Assembly: GCA_964436635.1 (NCBI GenBank)
Contig: CAYTDM010000020.1
Coordinates: 1 to 41,524, forward strand
Length of the DNA: 41,524 bases
Origin: DASRQK01 sp964436635
Lineage (GTDB): Bacteria; Bacteroidota; Bacteroidia; Sphingobacteriales; Sphingobacteriaceae
Direction of reading: 5' to 3'
The position numbers and the translations under genes are program-made. How positions within the stretch are numbered: the first letter of the stretch is position 1; the number at the start of each line of letters is the position of its first letter. The notes beneath the pieces are model-generated. The model made no database searches. It was given only the letters and a program-made list of their open reading frames with translations, and was not told the DNA's origin. This document shows positions 23,659-33,091 of the stretch, in pieces.

Positions 23659-26427
23659 CTAAAATTTAAAATTATAGGTCACAAAAGGTATTTGCGTTCC
23701 AAATACAGACATTTTATACCCATTCAAATTGCCTCTTTCCGACAAGAAAAAGACCGAGAATGGATTTCTTCTTCCTGTAATATTATACACGCCGACTGAC
23801 CATGAGCTGTGTGCTAATTTGTCCACGCGGTGATTACCTTCTATATTCAAAGACAAATCCATGCGGAAATAATCCGGAATACGATATTGGTTACGATCTG
23901 AATAGATCACTCGCTTTGAACCCGCATATTCGTACATCCCGATCGGTAAAGTGATTGGGCGACCGGTACTGTATTGTGAATTCACAGAAACACTAAATCT
24001 ATGCGTCAATCGATAGTTACCTACAAAATTCACACTGTGCGGTTTGTCATGATTAGAGGCATAATATTCTCCCCGATTAATCATTTCTTCTGGCACTTGA
24101 CCTACTGTACGCTGTTGAACGCGCGCATAGGTATAACTTATCCAACCATTTAATTTACCGGTGTTTTTCTTCAACATCACTTCCACCCCATAGGCTTTCG
24201 CTTCTGTATTAATAACATCGGTCTCGATGGCGTGATTCATCATTAATTTTGCCCCGCTTTTATAATCTAAGTAATCGTCCATGCGTTTGTAATAGGCTTC
24301 TACGGATGTCTCAATTTTATCTTGATTAAAGTTCTTATAGTAACCAATCGCGACTTGATCTCCAGTTTGTGGACGAATGTTATTATCACTTAATTTCCAT
24401 GTATCGGTCGGTGTAATGGCCGTCGTATTCGATAACATGTGAATATATTGATTTAAAGTATTGTATCCTGCTTTAAGGGAGCTCGATTCATCGATGGTAT
24501 AACGGATACCTGCACGAATCTCAGGAGCATGATAAGCTTGAATGGTCTTGCCTTTAGCAATCTGTTCTTCCGATAACATATTCCCCGGGCTCCTTGGCAA
24601 ACCGTCCGCATAGGTACGTTTTGAGTTTGGTCCCAAAAACTGGTACAGGGTATAGCGAAGTCCCAAATCAAGACCAAAACGGTCATTCAAGGATATATTA
24701 TCGCTCAAATAAATGGACGATTCCAAGGCTTGTTCTGTACCCAAATCGTTAGGTAAAAAGATCGAACTCAAACCTACTGGATTCAACTTACCCGGATTAC
24801 TCTGAATATATAAAGATTGTATACCGTACGATAAGTTATGTTTTTGATTGATGCGGTGTGAAAAATCTAATTTGGCCACATATTGACGCATATCAAAGTT
24901 CCAATCAAAGGCATATACCTCATTTCCACGACCAAGAATTCCATTTCCAAATCCATCATAGCCCAGGGTTAAATTGGAATACAAATTACCTGAATGAATG
25001 CGGTTCCACTTAATGTTAAAGTTTTGGTTATAATAATTATACGTGGTATCAGAACTCAAAGAAAAACGATCCTTACTGTAATATCCCATCACTTGAATCG
25101 CATCCTTTTCAGTGATTTGACTGTTAATGGAAATATTTCCATCGTAGAATCCTGCAGAACTGTTTTTATAATTATCGTCTGGAATTAAATCCAACAACCA
25201 ATCCGAATAAGTGCTTCTACCGCCAACAACAAAAGTGGTATTTTTACCTATAGGACCTTCAAACATCAGACGTCCGGTCAGAAGTCCGATTCCACCTGCA
25301 CCTGAAAACTTATTCTTATTTCCTGTTTTAGCTGTAATGTCTAGTACTGAAGCCAGGCGTCCTCCATATTTTGCGGGGATACTGCTTTTAAATAACTCAA
25401 TATTATTCACCACATCGGGGTTGAAACCTGAAAAGAATCCAAAGAAGTGAGATGGATTAAACACAGTGGCGTCATTAAATAACACCAGGTTTTGATCAGT
25501 GGCCCCTCCACGCACATTGAAACCTCCAGAAGCTTCACTCACCGATTGTACACCTGGTAAGGTGAGCACCACTTTAATGACGTCCGCCTCTCCCAAAACT
25601 GCAGGCGCTTGACGAATAGTTTGTACACTAATCTTCTCTACACCCATGGTCGTACGGCGTAAATTCGCACCACGTTCTGCAGAAACCACGACCTCACTTA
25701 AGGCATATACCACATCATCTAACTCAACGTCCAAACGGCCATTTTCATACATTAAGACTTGGCGTTTCGTACTAGATTTGCCAACACTATTAATGTGTAT
25801 GGTGGCGGTTTCATTTGGGACAGCAATAGTGTAAAATCCATTCTGGTCGGGCTGCACATTAATGGAAGTCCCCGCAACTGAAATCGTCGCTTGAATAATG
25901 GGCTCTCCTGTATTGATGCTTTTAATATACCCAGTTAATATTTTCTCACCTGGTTTCGCTGAATACGGATTACCAAATTGGAAAACCTTATTTTCTATGG
26001 TAATGCTGCTTAATCGAGCTGTATCGACGTAATCACCAATTAAACGGTTATTCGCGATAAATTGCTCACCCACTCTACCTGCGCTATCTCTGGGCAAGGT
26101 TGTTAACAAAGGGGCTGAATTAGTAATAAAGACGCGTTTATTTTTATCAATAGCAAAAAACAAATCATTCGGTACTAAAGTAGCCTCAAGAATTTCTCTT
26201 AATGATTTTTGTGTAGTTTGAACACTGATATATAAATCGGCTGTCCAAAGTGGATCATAATAAAATGTATGTCCTGATTTCTTTTCTAACTCGAGGATGA
26301 ATTCATCAAAATGAGTTCTCTGCAAATTCAAGGTAATTAAGTTGGATGCATCCGCTCCTCCTTGTACTTGCCCAAATGAGTTCCCTATTCCGGCCAGAAA
26401 TAATAGTAAAAAACAAAATATGCGCAT
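23659..26427 (-). CDS. TonB-dependent receptor with N-terminal STN domain
   Basis: 922-residue outer-membrane receptor. Signal peptide to about residue 19, then an STN (secretin/TonB short N-terminal) domain at about 30-105 (LNLQRTHFDEFILELEKKSGHTFYYD), a CarboxypepD-regulatory-like domain at about 160-245, plug at about 265-370 (LPGVQSVSEASGGFNVRGGATDQNLVLFNDA, KYGGRLASVLDI), and a barrel ending IPFVTYNFKF. STN receptors usually signal through FecR anti-sigma and ECF sigma factors, but no such pair is adjacent. Second gene of a compact operon: preceded by a small secreted protein (30 bases) and followed by DUF4249 (12 bases) and the MG2-plug protein. Confidence 0.92.
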   Translation of the reverse strand: MRIFCFLLLFLAGIGNSFGQVQGGADASNLITLNLQRTHFDEFILELEKKSGHTFYYDPLWTADLYISVQTTQKSLREILEATLVPNDLFFAIDKNKRVFITNSAPLLTTLPRDSAGRVGEQFIANNRLIGDYVDTARLSSITIENKVFQFGNPYSAKPGEKILTGYIKSINTGEPIIQATISVAGTSINVQPDQNGFYTIAVPNETATIHINSVGKSSTKRQVLMYENGRLDVELDDVVYALSEVVVSAERGANLRRTTMGVEKISVQTIRQAPAVLGEADVIKVVLTLPGVQSVSEASGGFNVRGGATDQNLVLFNDATVFNPSHFFGFFSGFNPDVVNNIELFKSSIPAKYGGRLASVLDITAKTGNKNKFSGAGGIGLLTGRLMFEGPIGKNTTFVVGGRSTYSDWLLDLIPDDNYKNSSAGFYDGNISINSQITEKDAIQVMGYYSKDRFSLSSDTTYNYYNQNFNIKWNRIHSGNLYSNLTLGYDGFGNGILGRGNEVYAFDWNFDMRQYVAKLDFSHRINQKHNLSYGIQSLYIQSNPGKLNPVGLSSIFLPNDLGTEQALESSIYLSDNISLNDRFGLDLGLRYTLYQFLGPNSKRTYADGLPRSPGNMLSEEQIAKGKTIQAYHAPEIRAGIRYTIDESSSLKAGYNTLNQYIHMLSNTTAITPTDTWKLSDNNIRPQTGDQVAIGYYKNFNQDKIETSVEAYYKRMDDYLDYKSGAKLMMNHAIETDVINTEAKAYGVEVMLKKNTGKLNGWISYTYARVQQRTVGQVPEEMINRGEYYASNHDKPHSVNFVGNYRLTHRFSVSVNSQYSTGRPITLPIGMYEYAGSKRVIYSDRNQYRIPDYFRMDLSLNIEGNHRVDKLAHSSWSVGVYNITGRRNPFSVFFLSERGNLNGYKMSVFGTQIPFVTYNFKF

Positions 26428-26457
26428 GGCCCTAATTAAAATATATATATTTATTTA

Positions 26458-27138
26458 TTACTCGACTTCCTTGTTTGCGATAGCTGACAAAACCAGTAAT
26501 ACCGCATCTCCAAAACGTGCACGAGTATGCATGCGCATGGAATAAATATCCCGTCTGTTCTTCCGTCGATTTTCAGGGTCGAGTTTTAATAATTGACTAA
26601 TTTTCGAAACTTCTTTAAACGATTCAGTTGGAGAAGTACGAATAAAATAACGTACTGTTTCATTCACCACCCGAGTACGACCACTTGAACTGGCCTCGTC
26701 TTTAAGCACTTTTGAATAAAAGGCTAAACAAGAAACACCGTTTAAATTAAAGTATTTATGATAGTATCCACTGTTAGAAATACCGGCGTAATCCTGCGCT
26801 TGAACGTGGATGAACGTGTCTTGCTTAATAATAAATTGATCCACCCATCCTTTAGGTAAGATCACAGGAACTTCTTGTTCCGGATTGAAAATAATTAAAT
26901 CGTTGAGAATCAAATCATACATTAACAACTGATCATCAAAAGTATGGCCGTGATAGGTAACTTGAGACTCTGCGTCAAAATAATAATTCTTAAATGTAGG
27001 AGTTCCTACTTGAATAGCAGGATGATTCACATAACTTTTGCCAGTATATAATAAATATTCAGATGGCGCTATTTTTTGGCTGAACACCGAATATGAAAAA
27101 CTGCTCAAAAGGAAAAGTATTAGTACCCTTTTTATCAT
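26458..27138 (-). CDS. Unknown secreted protein, first gene of the STN-receptor operon
   Basis: The frame is open from 27204, but the ATG at 27138 gives a clean signal peptide (MIKRVLILFLLSSFSYSVFS, cut before QKIAPSEY) and a 226-residue precursor. No domain recognised. Visible features: many aromatics and Asp/Asn residues in predicted beta strands (VGTPTFKNYYFDAESQVTYHG, LLMYDLILNDLIIFNPEQ), then a basic, helical C-terminal third with RRKNRRDIYSMRMHTRARF. The layout (Tyr-rich start, 'YDLILNDLI') recalls proteins encoded with FecR-like or two-partner systems in Bacteroidota, but I cannot name a family. It lies 30 bases upstream of the STN receptor on the same strand, so it is probably periplasmic or surface-attached and part of the same system. 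Confidence 0.7.
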   Translation of the reverse strand: MIKRVLILFLLSSFSYSVFSQKIAPSEYLLYTGKSYVNHPAIQVGTPTFKNYYFDAESQVTYHGHTFDDQLLMYDLILNDLIIFNPEQEVPVILPKGWVDQFIIKQDTFIHVQAQDYAGISNSGYYHKYFNLNGVSCLAFYSKVLKDEASSSGRTRVVNETVRYFIRTSPTESFKEVSKISQLLKLDPENRRKNRRDIYSMRMHTRARFGDAVLLVLSAIANKEVE

Positions 27139-27191
27139 AATTATTGAGCATAAAAATCCATGAAATGGAAGTATAGAAGGTCTATAATCAA

Positions 27192-27244
27192 CAAACTTTC
27201 CCAATCTGTATCCAAATTAAGCAGATACAGAAAGGGGAAGTTTG
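27192..27244 (-). terminator. Long hairpin after susD, probable transcript end
   Basis: The arms CAAACTTTCCCAATCTGTATC (split by small mismatches) and GATACAGAAAGGGGAAGTTTG pair over about 21 positions around an 11-nt loop. It lies 29 bases past the SusD stop and 54 bases before the next start on the same strand. There is no long T-tract, so it may be a processing or stabilising hairpin instead of a classic terminator. Confidence 0.6.
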
Positions 27245-27272
27245 ATTTTTATGAGTTACTTAAAAGAAACTC

Positions 27273-28775
27273 TTAGTTAGATGTTGGGTTTTGAACCACT
27301 ACACCTTGAGTACGATCGATCTCTCCTTGAGGGATCAAGAATTGCCATCTTACATCACCTGCAGGCACATCAAATGTAACTGCTAAAGTGTTGTTGTGGT
27401 TTGCTCCATTACGATCTAATGGTAAATTCAAACGTTTCAAATCATAGAAACGGAATCCTTCACCCCATAATTCAACACGACGTTGAGTCATAATGTGTTC
27501 AATTAAGTCAGCACCAGTTTTGGTGGTTTTCACGTATTGTGGATCCCTTACTGAAGCTAATTCATAGATTGCGTTTTGAGCATCCGCATCACGACCACCC
27601 AATCTTGCTAATGCTTCAGCTTCGATTAAAATCATCTCAGCAGAACGCATTAAAGCTAAGTCACCATTACTGTTTCCAGGGTTCGCAAGTAAGAACTTAC
27701 GAGTCATATATGGGAATTTTGAACCATTAGCTGCAATTGGGAAACCTGGTTTCTTTCCGGTTGAATCCCATAATTGCTTACGAACGTCTGAATTCGAAAT
27801 GCGTGCATATAACTTAGAGTTAATCGCTTTCGGGTTACCACGTGTGTTCGTAGAAGAGAAGTTACCTACATACGCAAAGAAAGAGTAGAAGTAGGTAGGT
27901 TGATCTTCTCTGTGCTCAAAGCCCCACATAACCTCTGGCAAATTGTAATTTGAGAATCCAGAAAGATATTCAGCTTCGTTCATTAAACGGAATCCTTGTC
28001 TTGCTTCTTTCGCCATGGTTGCAGCAGTTTGCCATTCTTGTTGGGTCAAAGCTACTCTCGCTTTCAAACCTTTTGCAACATTCACATTTAAGTGTGAATT
28101 GTTTGGACGATTAACCGCGTTTGACAATAAAGTGATCGCTGCATCCAAATCATCGTTGATTTGTTTGTAGGTTTCTTCTACTGTATTACGAGGTACAATT
28201 TCCGTAGTAGGCTCCAATACAAGAGGCATCCCTAAGCTGGAGTTGTCTCCACCTTTAACATAACGCTTTCCATATAATTGAACCATTTGGAAGTAACTCC
28301 ATGCACGGTATGCCAAAGCTTGCCCTTTAATGAAATTACGATCTGCATCTGCTCCAGGAGTGTCATCGATGGAAGCAATGATTTGGTTCGCGTTACCAAT
28401 TAATGAATAGTAAAATCCATAATTGAAACGTACCATATTTGAAGCAGCATTGTGGTTATTTAACCATTTGTATTCACTGTTAAACCAACCGTTACCAGCT
28501 GCAGTCATTACAAAATCCTCACCCAATACTTCCATGTATATCATGTTACCACTTTGACCACCTTCCGCTTGTACACCGTACCACTGACGGTATAAGCTAC
28601 GGTGTAACCCGTTGACTGTAGCATATGCGTTGTCCATGTTAGAGAACACTGTTTCTGGTGCTACACGAGTCGTTGGAACTTTTTCGAGGAAACTGTCCTT
28701 ACAGCTGACTGTAGTCGCTGCCAGGAGACAAGCCCCGATCATCCATTTAGAAACTTTATTTTGAAAAATTTTCAT
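27273..28775 (-). CDS. SusD/RagB-family nutrient-binding lipoprotein
   Basis: Surface lipoprotein that forms the lid of the adjacent SusC-type receptor and captures ligand. 500 residues; lipobox TTVSC (Cys25) after a 24-residue signal. Typical N-terminal SusD helices (YATVNGLHRSLYRQWYG), the TPR-like segment AYRAWSYFQMVQLYG near 151-165, and the C-terminal family end LWGEGFRFYDLKRLNLPLDR and RWQFLIPQGEIDRT. The start is 11 bases after the SusC stop, the canonical order. No glycosidase, peptidase or regulator lies adjacent, so this is an isolated pair whose substrate cannot be read here. Confidence 0.95.
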   Translation of the reverse strand: MKIFQNKVSKWMIGACLLAATTVSCKDSFLEKVPTTRVAPETVFSNMDNAYATVNGLHRSLYRQWYGVQAEGGQSGNMIYMEVLGEDFVMTAAGNGWFNSEYKWLNNHNAASNMVRFNYGFYYSLIGNANQIIASIDDTPGADADRNFIKGQALAYRAWSYFQMVQLYGKRYVKGGDNSSLGMPLVLEPTTEIVPRNTVEETYKQINDDLDAAITLLSNAVNRPNNSHLNVNVAKGLKARVALTQQEWQTAATMAKEARQGFRLMNEAEYLSGFSNYNLPEVMWGFEHREDQPTYFYSFFAYVGNFSSTNTRGNPKAINSKLYARISNSDVRKQLWDSTGKKPGFPIAANGSKFPYMTRKFLLANPGNSNGDLALMRSAEMILIEAEALARLGGRDADAQNAIYELASVRDPQYVKTTKTGADLIEHIMTQRRVELWGEGFRFYDLKRLNLPLDRNGANHNNTLAVTFDVPAGDVRWQFLIPQGEIDRTQGVVVQNPTSN

Positions 28776-28786
28776 ACTTCAATTTA

Positions 28787-31700
28787 TTATAATCCAACAT
28801 TGATACCAAAGACAACAGTCCTTGAGAATGAGTAAGATGCGTTACCAGCCGCACCAGTGAAACTACTTAGAGTATTGAAACCTTTACGTTTCGTAATGTA
28901 ACCTAAGTTTTCAGCTGAAGCATACAAACGTAAGCTGTTTACACCTAAACGGGCTGCTGTAGTAGTAGGTAAACGGTATCCTAAGTTAATTGCACTTAAG
29001 TTCAAATAATCAGAACGCTCTAAGAAACGATCAGAAGCAGCACCAAATGGACCAGTTTGTAATAAGTCCATACGAGGGATGTTTGTTACATCACCTGGTT
29101 TTCTCCAACCATTCAATAAGTCTTTGTGTAAGTTCGCACCATTGCTTGGTCCAGGAGACATATAACCACCATATTGACCATCAATTGCATAACCACCTAC
29201 ACTGTATTGCAATACAAAACCAAATTCAAGGTTTTTGTACGACAAGGTGTTCGCTAATGAACCGTAAGCTTTAGGAAGCGCTGATTTACCTAACCAATCT
29301 TGTTTTGCAATGTTATGATCGTAAGTTAAGGTGTCACCATCACGAATAATGATGTTCGCGTTGGTTGGGCTGTAAGAACCTTCAGTTACACCTTTGTATA
29401 ATACGCGTCCATTATCTGGATCTACACCGTGGAATTTACGAGTGAAGAACTCATAAATCGAATATCCTTCCATTCTCTTATATGGAGAAGATACGATACC
29501 TTTTTCACGGAACTCATCAGGAAGCGTTAACAATTTGTTATCTATGGTAGTGAAGTTAAAGGTCATGTTCCAGTTAAAGTCTTCTCTACGGATGATATGT
29601 CCGTTCAACTGTAACTCAACACCTTTATTTTCCATATCACCCACGTTTTTGCTCACTGAGAATGATCCACCTGTAGTACCACCATTGTGGTATGGTTGGC
29701 TTACTGAGAACAATAAACCGTCAGATGTTTTTCTGTAGTAATCAAATGAACCGGTTAAACGGTGGTTGAATAAAGAGAAGTCAGCACCAATGGTTAATGG
29801 CTTTTGACCCTCCCATCTTAAATCTGGAGAACCTAATGAGCTCAATACTGTACCTGGAGCAGATGCGTTGTTCACACCGATCGCATAACCTGGTTGGTAA
29901 GGATAAGTTCCAACGTCAGCGTTACCTAAACGACCGTAAGAAGCACGAAGTTTCATGCCGCTTACCCAATCCACATTAAACCAGTTTTCTCTCTCTAAAC
30001 GCCATGCAGCACCTAAAGACCAGAATGCAGACCAACGATTAGCTACAGGGAAACGAGAGTCACCATCGTAACGAACTGATCCGAATACATAGTATTTTGA
30101 ATCGTAGTTATACTCTGCTTGCGAGAAGTAAGATTCCATCGCACGCTCACTTAAGCTAGAAGATAAACTTGCAATGTCTGTAAAGTTAGACATCAACATA
30201 AAGTTTTGGAAACCTTGACCAGTTCTCATCCCACCAAGTCCAGTTGAAGTGGTGCTGAATGCCTCGTGTGCAGCAAACACATTCACATTGTGTTTGTCGA
30301 AGCTTTGGATGTAACGTAAGCTTTGTAATAAGGTATAACCAAATGTTCTACCATAATCTTGGCTGTAACGACCAGACGGAGCACCGTCACCCACTTCTGT
30401 ATTTTCATACGATTCAGATGCAGAGTTAGTTACTTCTGGAGCTAATGAAAGTGAGAAGGTTAAGCTAGGTAAGATAGAGAAATCCATGTATGCACGTGCA
30501 CCGATAAAATCACGTGAAGAGCGATCAAGGTTATATAAACTTTCCGCAATCGCATGACGACCTTGGTTAAATGGACGCAATTGATTAAATGTTGCACCAT
30601 TATTTCCATAGTCAAAACGGTGGTTACCCAACGCGTCTAATACCGGTTGTCCAGTTACTGGATCCCATAAGTGAACAGGATAAATAGGAGCAATACCTCT
30701 TGAGAAATAGAATGGGTTGTTAATACCACCACCAGATGCAGCACTGTTGTATTTGTTCATGTTAGCAAACAAATTCACACCTGCTTTTAACCAAGGAGTA
30801 ATTTGGCTGTTCACATTTAAACGACCACCAAAACGCTCCATAGTAGAACGTAAGCCCCAGCCTTCTTCATCTAAGTAGTTTAATGAAGCATACATGTCAG
30901 TTTTTCTCGCAATTGAGTTAGAGAAAGTCACGTTGTATTCATTACGTCTACCATTTCTAGATGCTTGATCTAACCAATTCAAATCATCTGCCCATCTTAA
31001 CTGTGCACTAGGATTGATTTTACCATCCACACCCACTAAGTCAGAATTAGCAACATTGAATGCGTTGTAGTTACCTAAAAGTTGAACCACATCTTGGAAA
31101 GTACGACCATTCCATACTTGGTTACCTGCAGCATTTCTTGGCAATTTACCAGAAGCGATTTGCGCAGCAATATCAGCAGGCACTTGTTGTGCAGCTGAAG
31201 TAGCGTAAATCAATGAATTTTTGTAGGCTTCCCACATTAATTCATAGTACTCACCAGCATTTACGTTGTCGTAACCTGGATCACCATTTTGGTTCACCCC
31301 TAATTGTACTTTTGCATCTAAACGAGCACGGTCGCCACCACCTTTTTTAGTAGTTACCACAACTACCCCGTTCGCACCACGAGAACCGAAGATCGCGATT
31401 GTAGCCGCATCTTTCAATACCGTGATAGACTCTACGTCTTCAGGGTTAATGTTTGCAAAACCACCAGTAAATTCCACACCGTCAACGATGTATAATGCAC
31501 CAGTTCCTGCTGAGTAAGATCCAACACCACGTACCAATACAGACGGAGAAGATCCTGGACCACCACCTGGAGTAGTAGTTTGAACCCCTGGACCAGCACC
31601 TTGTAATGCAACTAATGGGTTAGTGATAGGACGTTTGTCCAATTGTTTTGCAGTTACTGTCATCGCCGATCCTGTAAAATCAGATCTACGAACTGTACCG

Positions 31701-32020
31701 TAACCAACCACGATAACCTCGTCGATTTCCTCCGTCGTAGGAGTCATGACGACATTAATAGTGTTTGAAGAACCAACTACCGCAGTTACCTCCCCGTAAC
31801 CTACAGCAGTAAATGTCAACGTAGCACCAGCAGCAGCTTGAATTGCATACTGACCTTGAGCGTCAGTTTGCGTAGCAGCCCTACCAGCACGTACAGAAAC
31901 ATTTTCAATCGGACCACCTTCTGAAGAAGTGACCCTTCCTGAGATGGCTCTTTCCTGAGCGAAGGCTGCAGTAATAAACATACAGCTCGCTAAAAAAAAG
32001 CTTAGTAATTTGTGTTTCAT
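28787..32020 (-). CDS. SusC/RagA-family TonB-dependent receptor
   Basis: Outer-membrane transporter of a SusCD pair, 1077 residues. Signal peptide to about residue 21 (AAFAQ), CarboxypepD-regulatory-like domain at about 25-95 (AISGRVTSSEGGPIENVSV), the SusC signature IDEVIVVGYGTVRRSDFTGS near 98-117, plug with LYIVDGVEF and the conserved DAATIAIFGSRGANGVVVVTTKKG, then barrel ending SRTVVFGINVGL. It appears full length. It leads the operon, with SusD after an 11-base gap. A good promoter lies about 70 bases upstream. Confidence 0.96.
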   Translation of the reverse strand: MKHKLLSFFLASCMFITAAFAQERAISGRVTSSEGGPIENVSVRAGRAATQTDAQGQYAIQAAAGATLTFTAVGYGEVTAVVGSSNTINVVMTPTTEEIDEVIVVGYGTVRRSDFTGSAMTVTAKQLDKRPITNPLVALQGAGPGVQTTTPGGGPGSSPSVLVRGVGSYSAGTGALYIVDGVEFTGGFANINPEDVESITVLKDAATIAIFGSRGANGVVVVTTKKGGGDRARLDAKVQLGVNQNGDPGYDNVNAGEYYELMWEAYKNSLIYATSAAQQVPADIAAQIASGKLPRNAAGNQVWNGRTFQDVVQLLGNYNAFNVANSDLVGVDGKINPSAQLRWADDLNWLDQASRNGRRNEYNVTFSNSIARKTDMYASLNYLDEEGWGLRSTMERFGGRLNVNSQITPWLKAGVNLFANMNKYNSAASGGGINNPFYFSRGIAPIYPVHLWDPVTGQPVLDALGNHRFDYGNNGATFNQLRPFNQGRHAIAESLYNLDRSSRDFIGARAYMDFSILPSLTFSLSLAPEVTNSASESYENTEVGDGAPSGRYSQDYGRTFGYTLLQSLRYIQSFDKHNVNVFAAHEAFSTTSTGLGGMRTGQGFQNFMLMSNFTDIASLSSSLSERAMESYFSQAEYNYDSKYYVFGSVRYDGDSRFPVANRWSAFWSLGAAWRLERENWFNVDWVSGMKLRASYGRLGNADVGTYPYQPGYAIGVNNASAPGTVLSSLGSPDLRWEGQKPLTIGADFSLFNHRLTGSFDYYRKTSDGLLFSVSQPYHNGGTTGGSFSVSKNVGDMENKGVELQLNGHIIRREDFNWNMTFNFTTIDNKLLTLPDEFREKGIVSSPYKRMEGYSIYEFFTRKFHGVDPDNGRVLYKGVTEGSYSPTNANIIIRDGDTLTYDHNIAKQDWLGKSALPKAYGSLANTLSYKNLEFGFVLQYSVGGYAIDGQYGGYMSPGPSNGANLHKDLLNGWRKPGDVTNIPRMDLLQTGPFGAASDRFLERSDYLNLSAINLGYRLPTTTAARLGVNSLRLYASAENLGYITKRKGFNTLSSFTGAAGNASYSFSRTVVFGINVGL

Positions 32021-32087
32021 GTAATTGTTAATTGGGTTAATAATAAATTTACAACTAGGGGTCTAATATAGGACTAAATGGAGTATT

Positions 32088-32121
32088 CAAACCTATCCTA
32101 CCTGTAACATTAATCCTACAA
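32088..32121 (-). promoter_or_regulatory. Candidate susC promoter
   Basis: On the minus strand: TTG (32121-32119), 23 bases, TAGGTTTG (32095-32088), matching TAnnTTTG. The start of transcription would be near 32081, giving a leader of about 60 bases before the ATG at 32020. Confidence 0.5.
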
Positions 32122-32176
32122 ATAACAATTGTACATAAAACGAAAATTAAAAATATAAAATTTGTTACGTATTTTT

Positions 32177-33028
32177 TTAATACTTATAAAAACCTTCACC
32201 GGTCTTTCTACCTAATTTCCCAGCAGTTACCATATTTACTAACAAAGGACAAGGCGCATATTTAGGTTGCCCAAAACCATCTTGAAGCACCTTTAAAATA
32301 GACAAACAAACATCCAACCCAATAAAGTCCGCCAATTGCAACGGCCCCATTGGATGCGCCATCCCTAATTTCATCACCGTATCGATCTCTTCCACACCCG
32401 CTACCCCTTCATATAAGGTATAAATGGCCTCATTAATCATAGGCATCAGAATCCTATTGGCCACAAACCCCGGGTAATCGTTCACCTCCACAGGAATCTT
32501 TTCCAATTTTTTAGACAATTCTAAAACGCATTCAGTCGTTTCCACACTGGTAGAATACCCCTTAATCACTTCCACCAACTTCATAACAGGCACCGGATTC
32601 ATAAAATGCATACCGATAACTTGAGCCGGTCGTTGCGTCGCTGCCGCAATCTTTGTAATAGAGATGGAAGATGTATTACTCGCCAGAATAGTTTCCGGAC
32701 GGCAGGCAGCATCCAGATCCCGGAAAATCTGCAGTTTGATAGCTTCGTTTTCTGTAGCCGCTTCCACCACCAGATCTGCTTCCTTCACACCTTCTTTCAT
32801 ATCAGTAAAGGTATTGATCCGGTTCAGACTGGCTACTTTTTCTGCTTCACTCAGACTGCCTTTTTTGACCTGACGGTCAAAATTTGCCGAAATCGTCCCC
32901 AGCGCCCGCTCCAAAGCCTCCTGCCGGATGTCCACCAGAGACACCTCAAATCCATACTGGGCAAACACATGCGCAATACCATTCCCCATGGTACCGGATC
33001 CTATCACACTGACTTTATGTATATCCAT
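32177..33028 (-). CDS. hbd: 3-hydroxybutyryl-CoA dehydrogenase
   Basis: NAD(P)-dependent oxidation of 3-hydroxyacyl-CoA to 3-oxoacyl-CoA in butyrate/fatty-acid metabolism; 283 residues is the normal single-domain length. Rossmann motif GSGTMGNGIAHVFA at 10-23, ASNTSSISITKIA near 115-127, the catalytic-His segment MHFMNPVPVMKLVEVI near 138-153, NDYPGFVANRIL near 183-194 and the C-terminal LGRKTGEGFYKY. The protein looks intact, but its DNA is not uniform: Leu codons are CTG 8 of 9 up to residue about 114, and TTG/TTA 14 of 16 after residue about 150. A recombination or assembly junction therefore lies roughly at 32578-32690. The gene stands between the SusCD pair and the ECF operon on the same strand. 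Confidence 0.93.
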   Translation of the reverse strand: MDIHKVSVIGSGTMGNGIAHVFAQYGFEVSLVDIRQEALERALGTISANFDRQVKKGSLSEAEKVASLNRINTFTDMKEGVKEADLVVEAATENEAIKLQIFRDLDAACRPETILASNTSSISITKIAAATQRPAQVIGMHFMNPVPVMKLVEVIKGYSTSVETTECVLELSKKLEKIPVEVNDYPGFVANRILMPMINEAIYTLYEGVAGVEEIDTVMKLGMAHPMGPLQLADFIGLDVCLSILKVLQDGFGQPKYAPCPLLVNMVTAGKLGRKTGEGFYKY

Positions 33029-33091
33029 AAATGATTCGGGTTAATCTTTTAAAATTTCCGGACCAAATTACAGATAATCTTTCAATTGTTG

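Noticed and set aside
23659..26427. The STN receptor as part of a FecI/FecR-type signalling system with the sigma factor at 36.3 kb.
   Set aside because: The sigma factor has its own adjacent anti-sigma candidate, is 10 kb away and looks compositionally foreign; no FecR domain is visible.
32606..33034. A 142-residue plus-strand frame opposite hbd.
   Set aside because: It is antisense to a conserved enzyme, without domain or start support.
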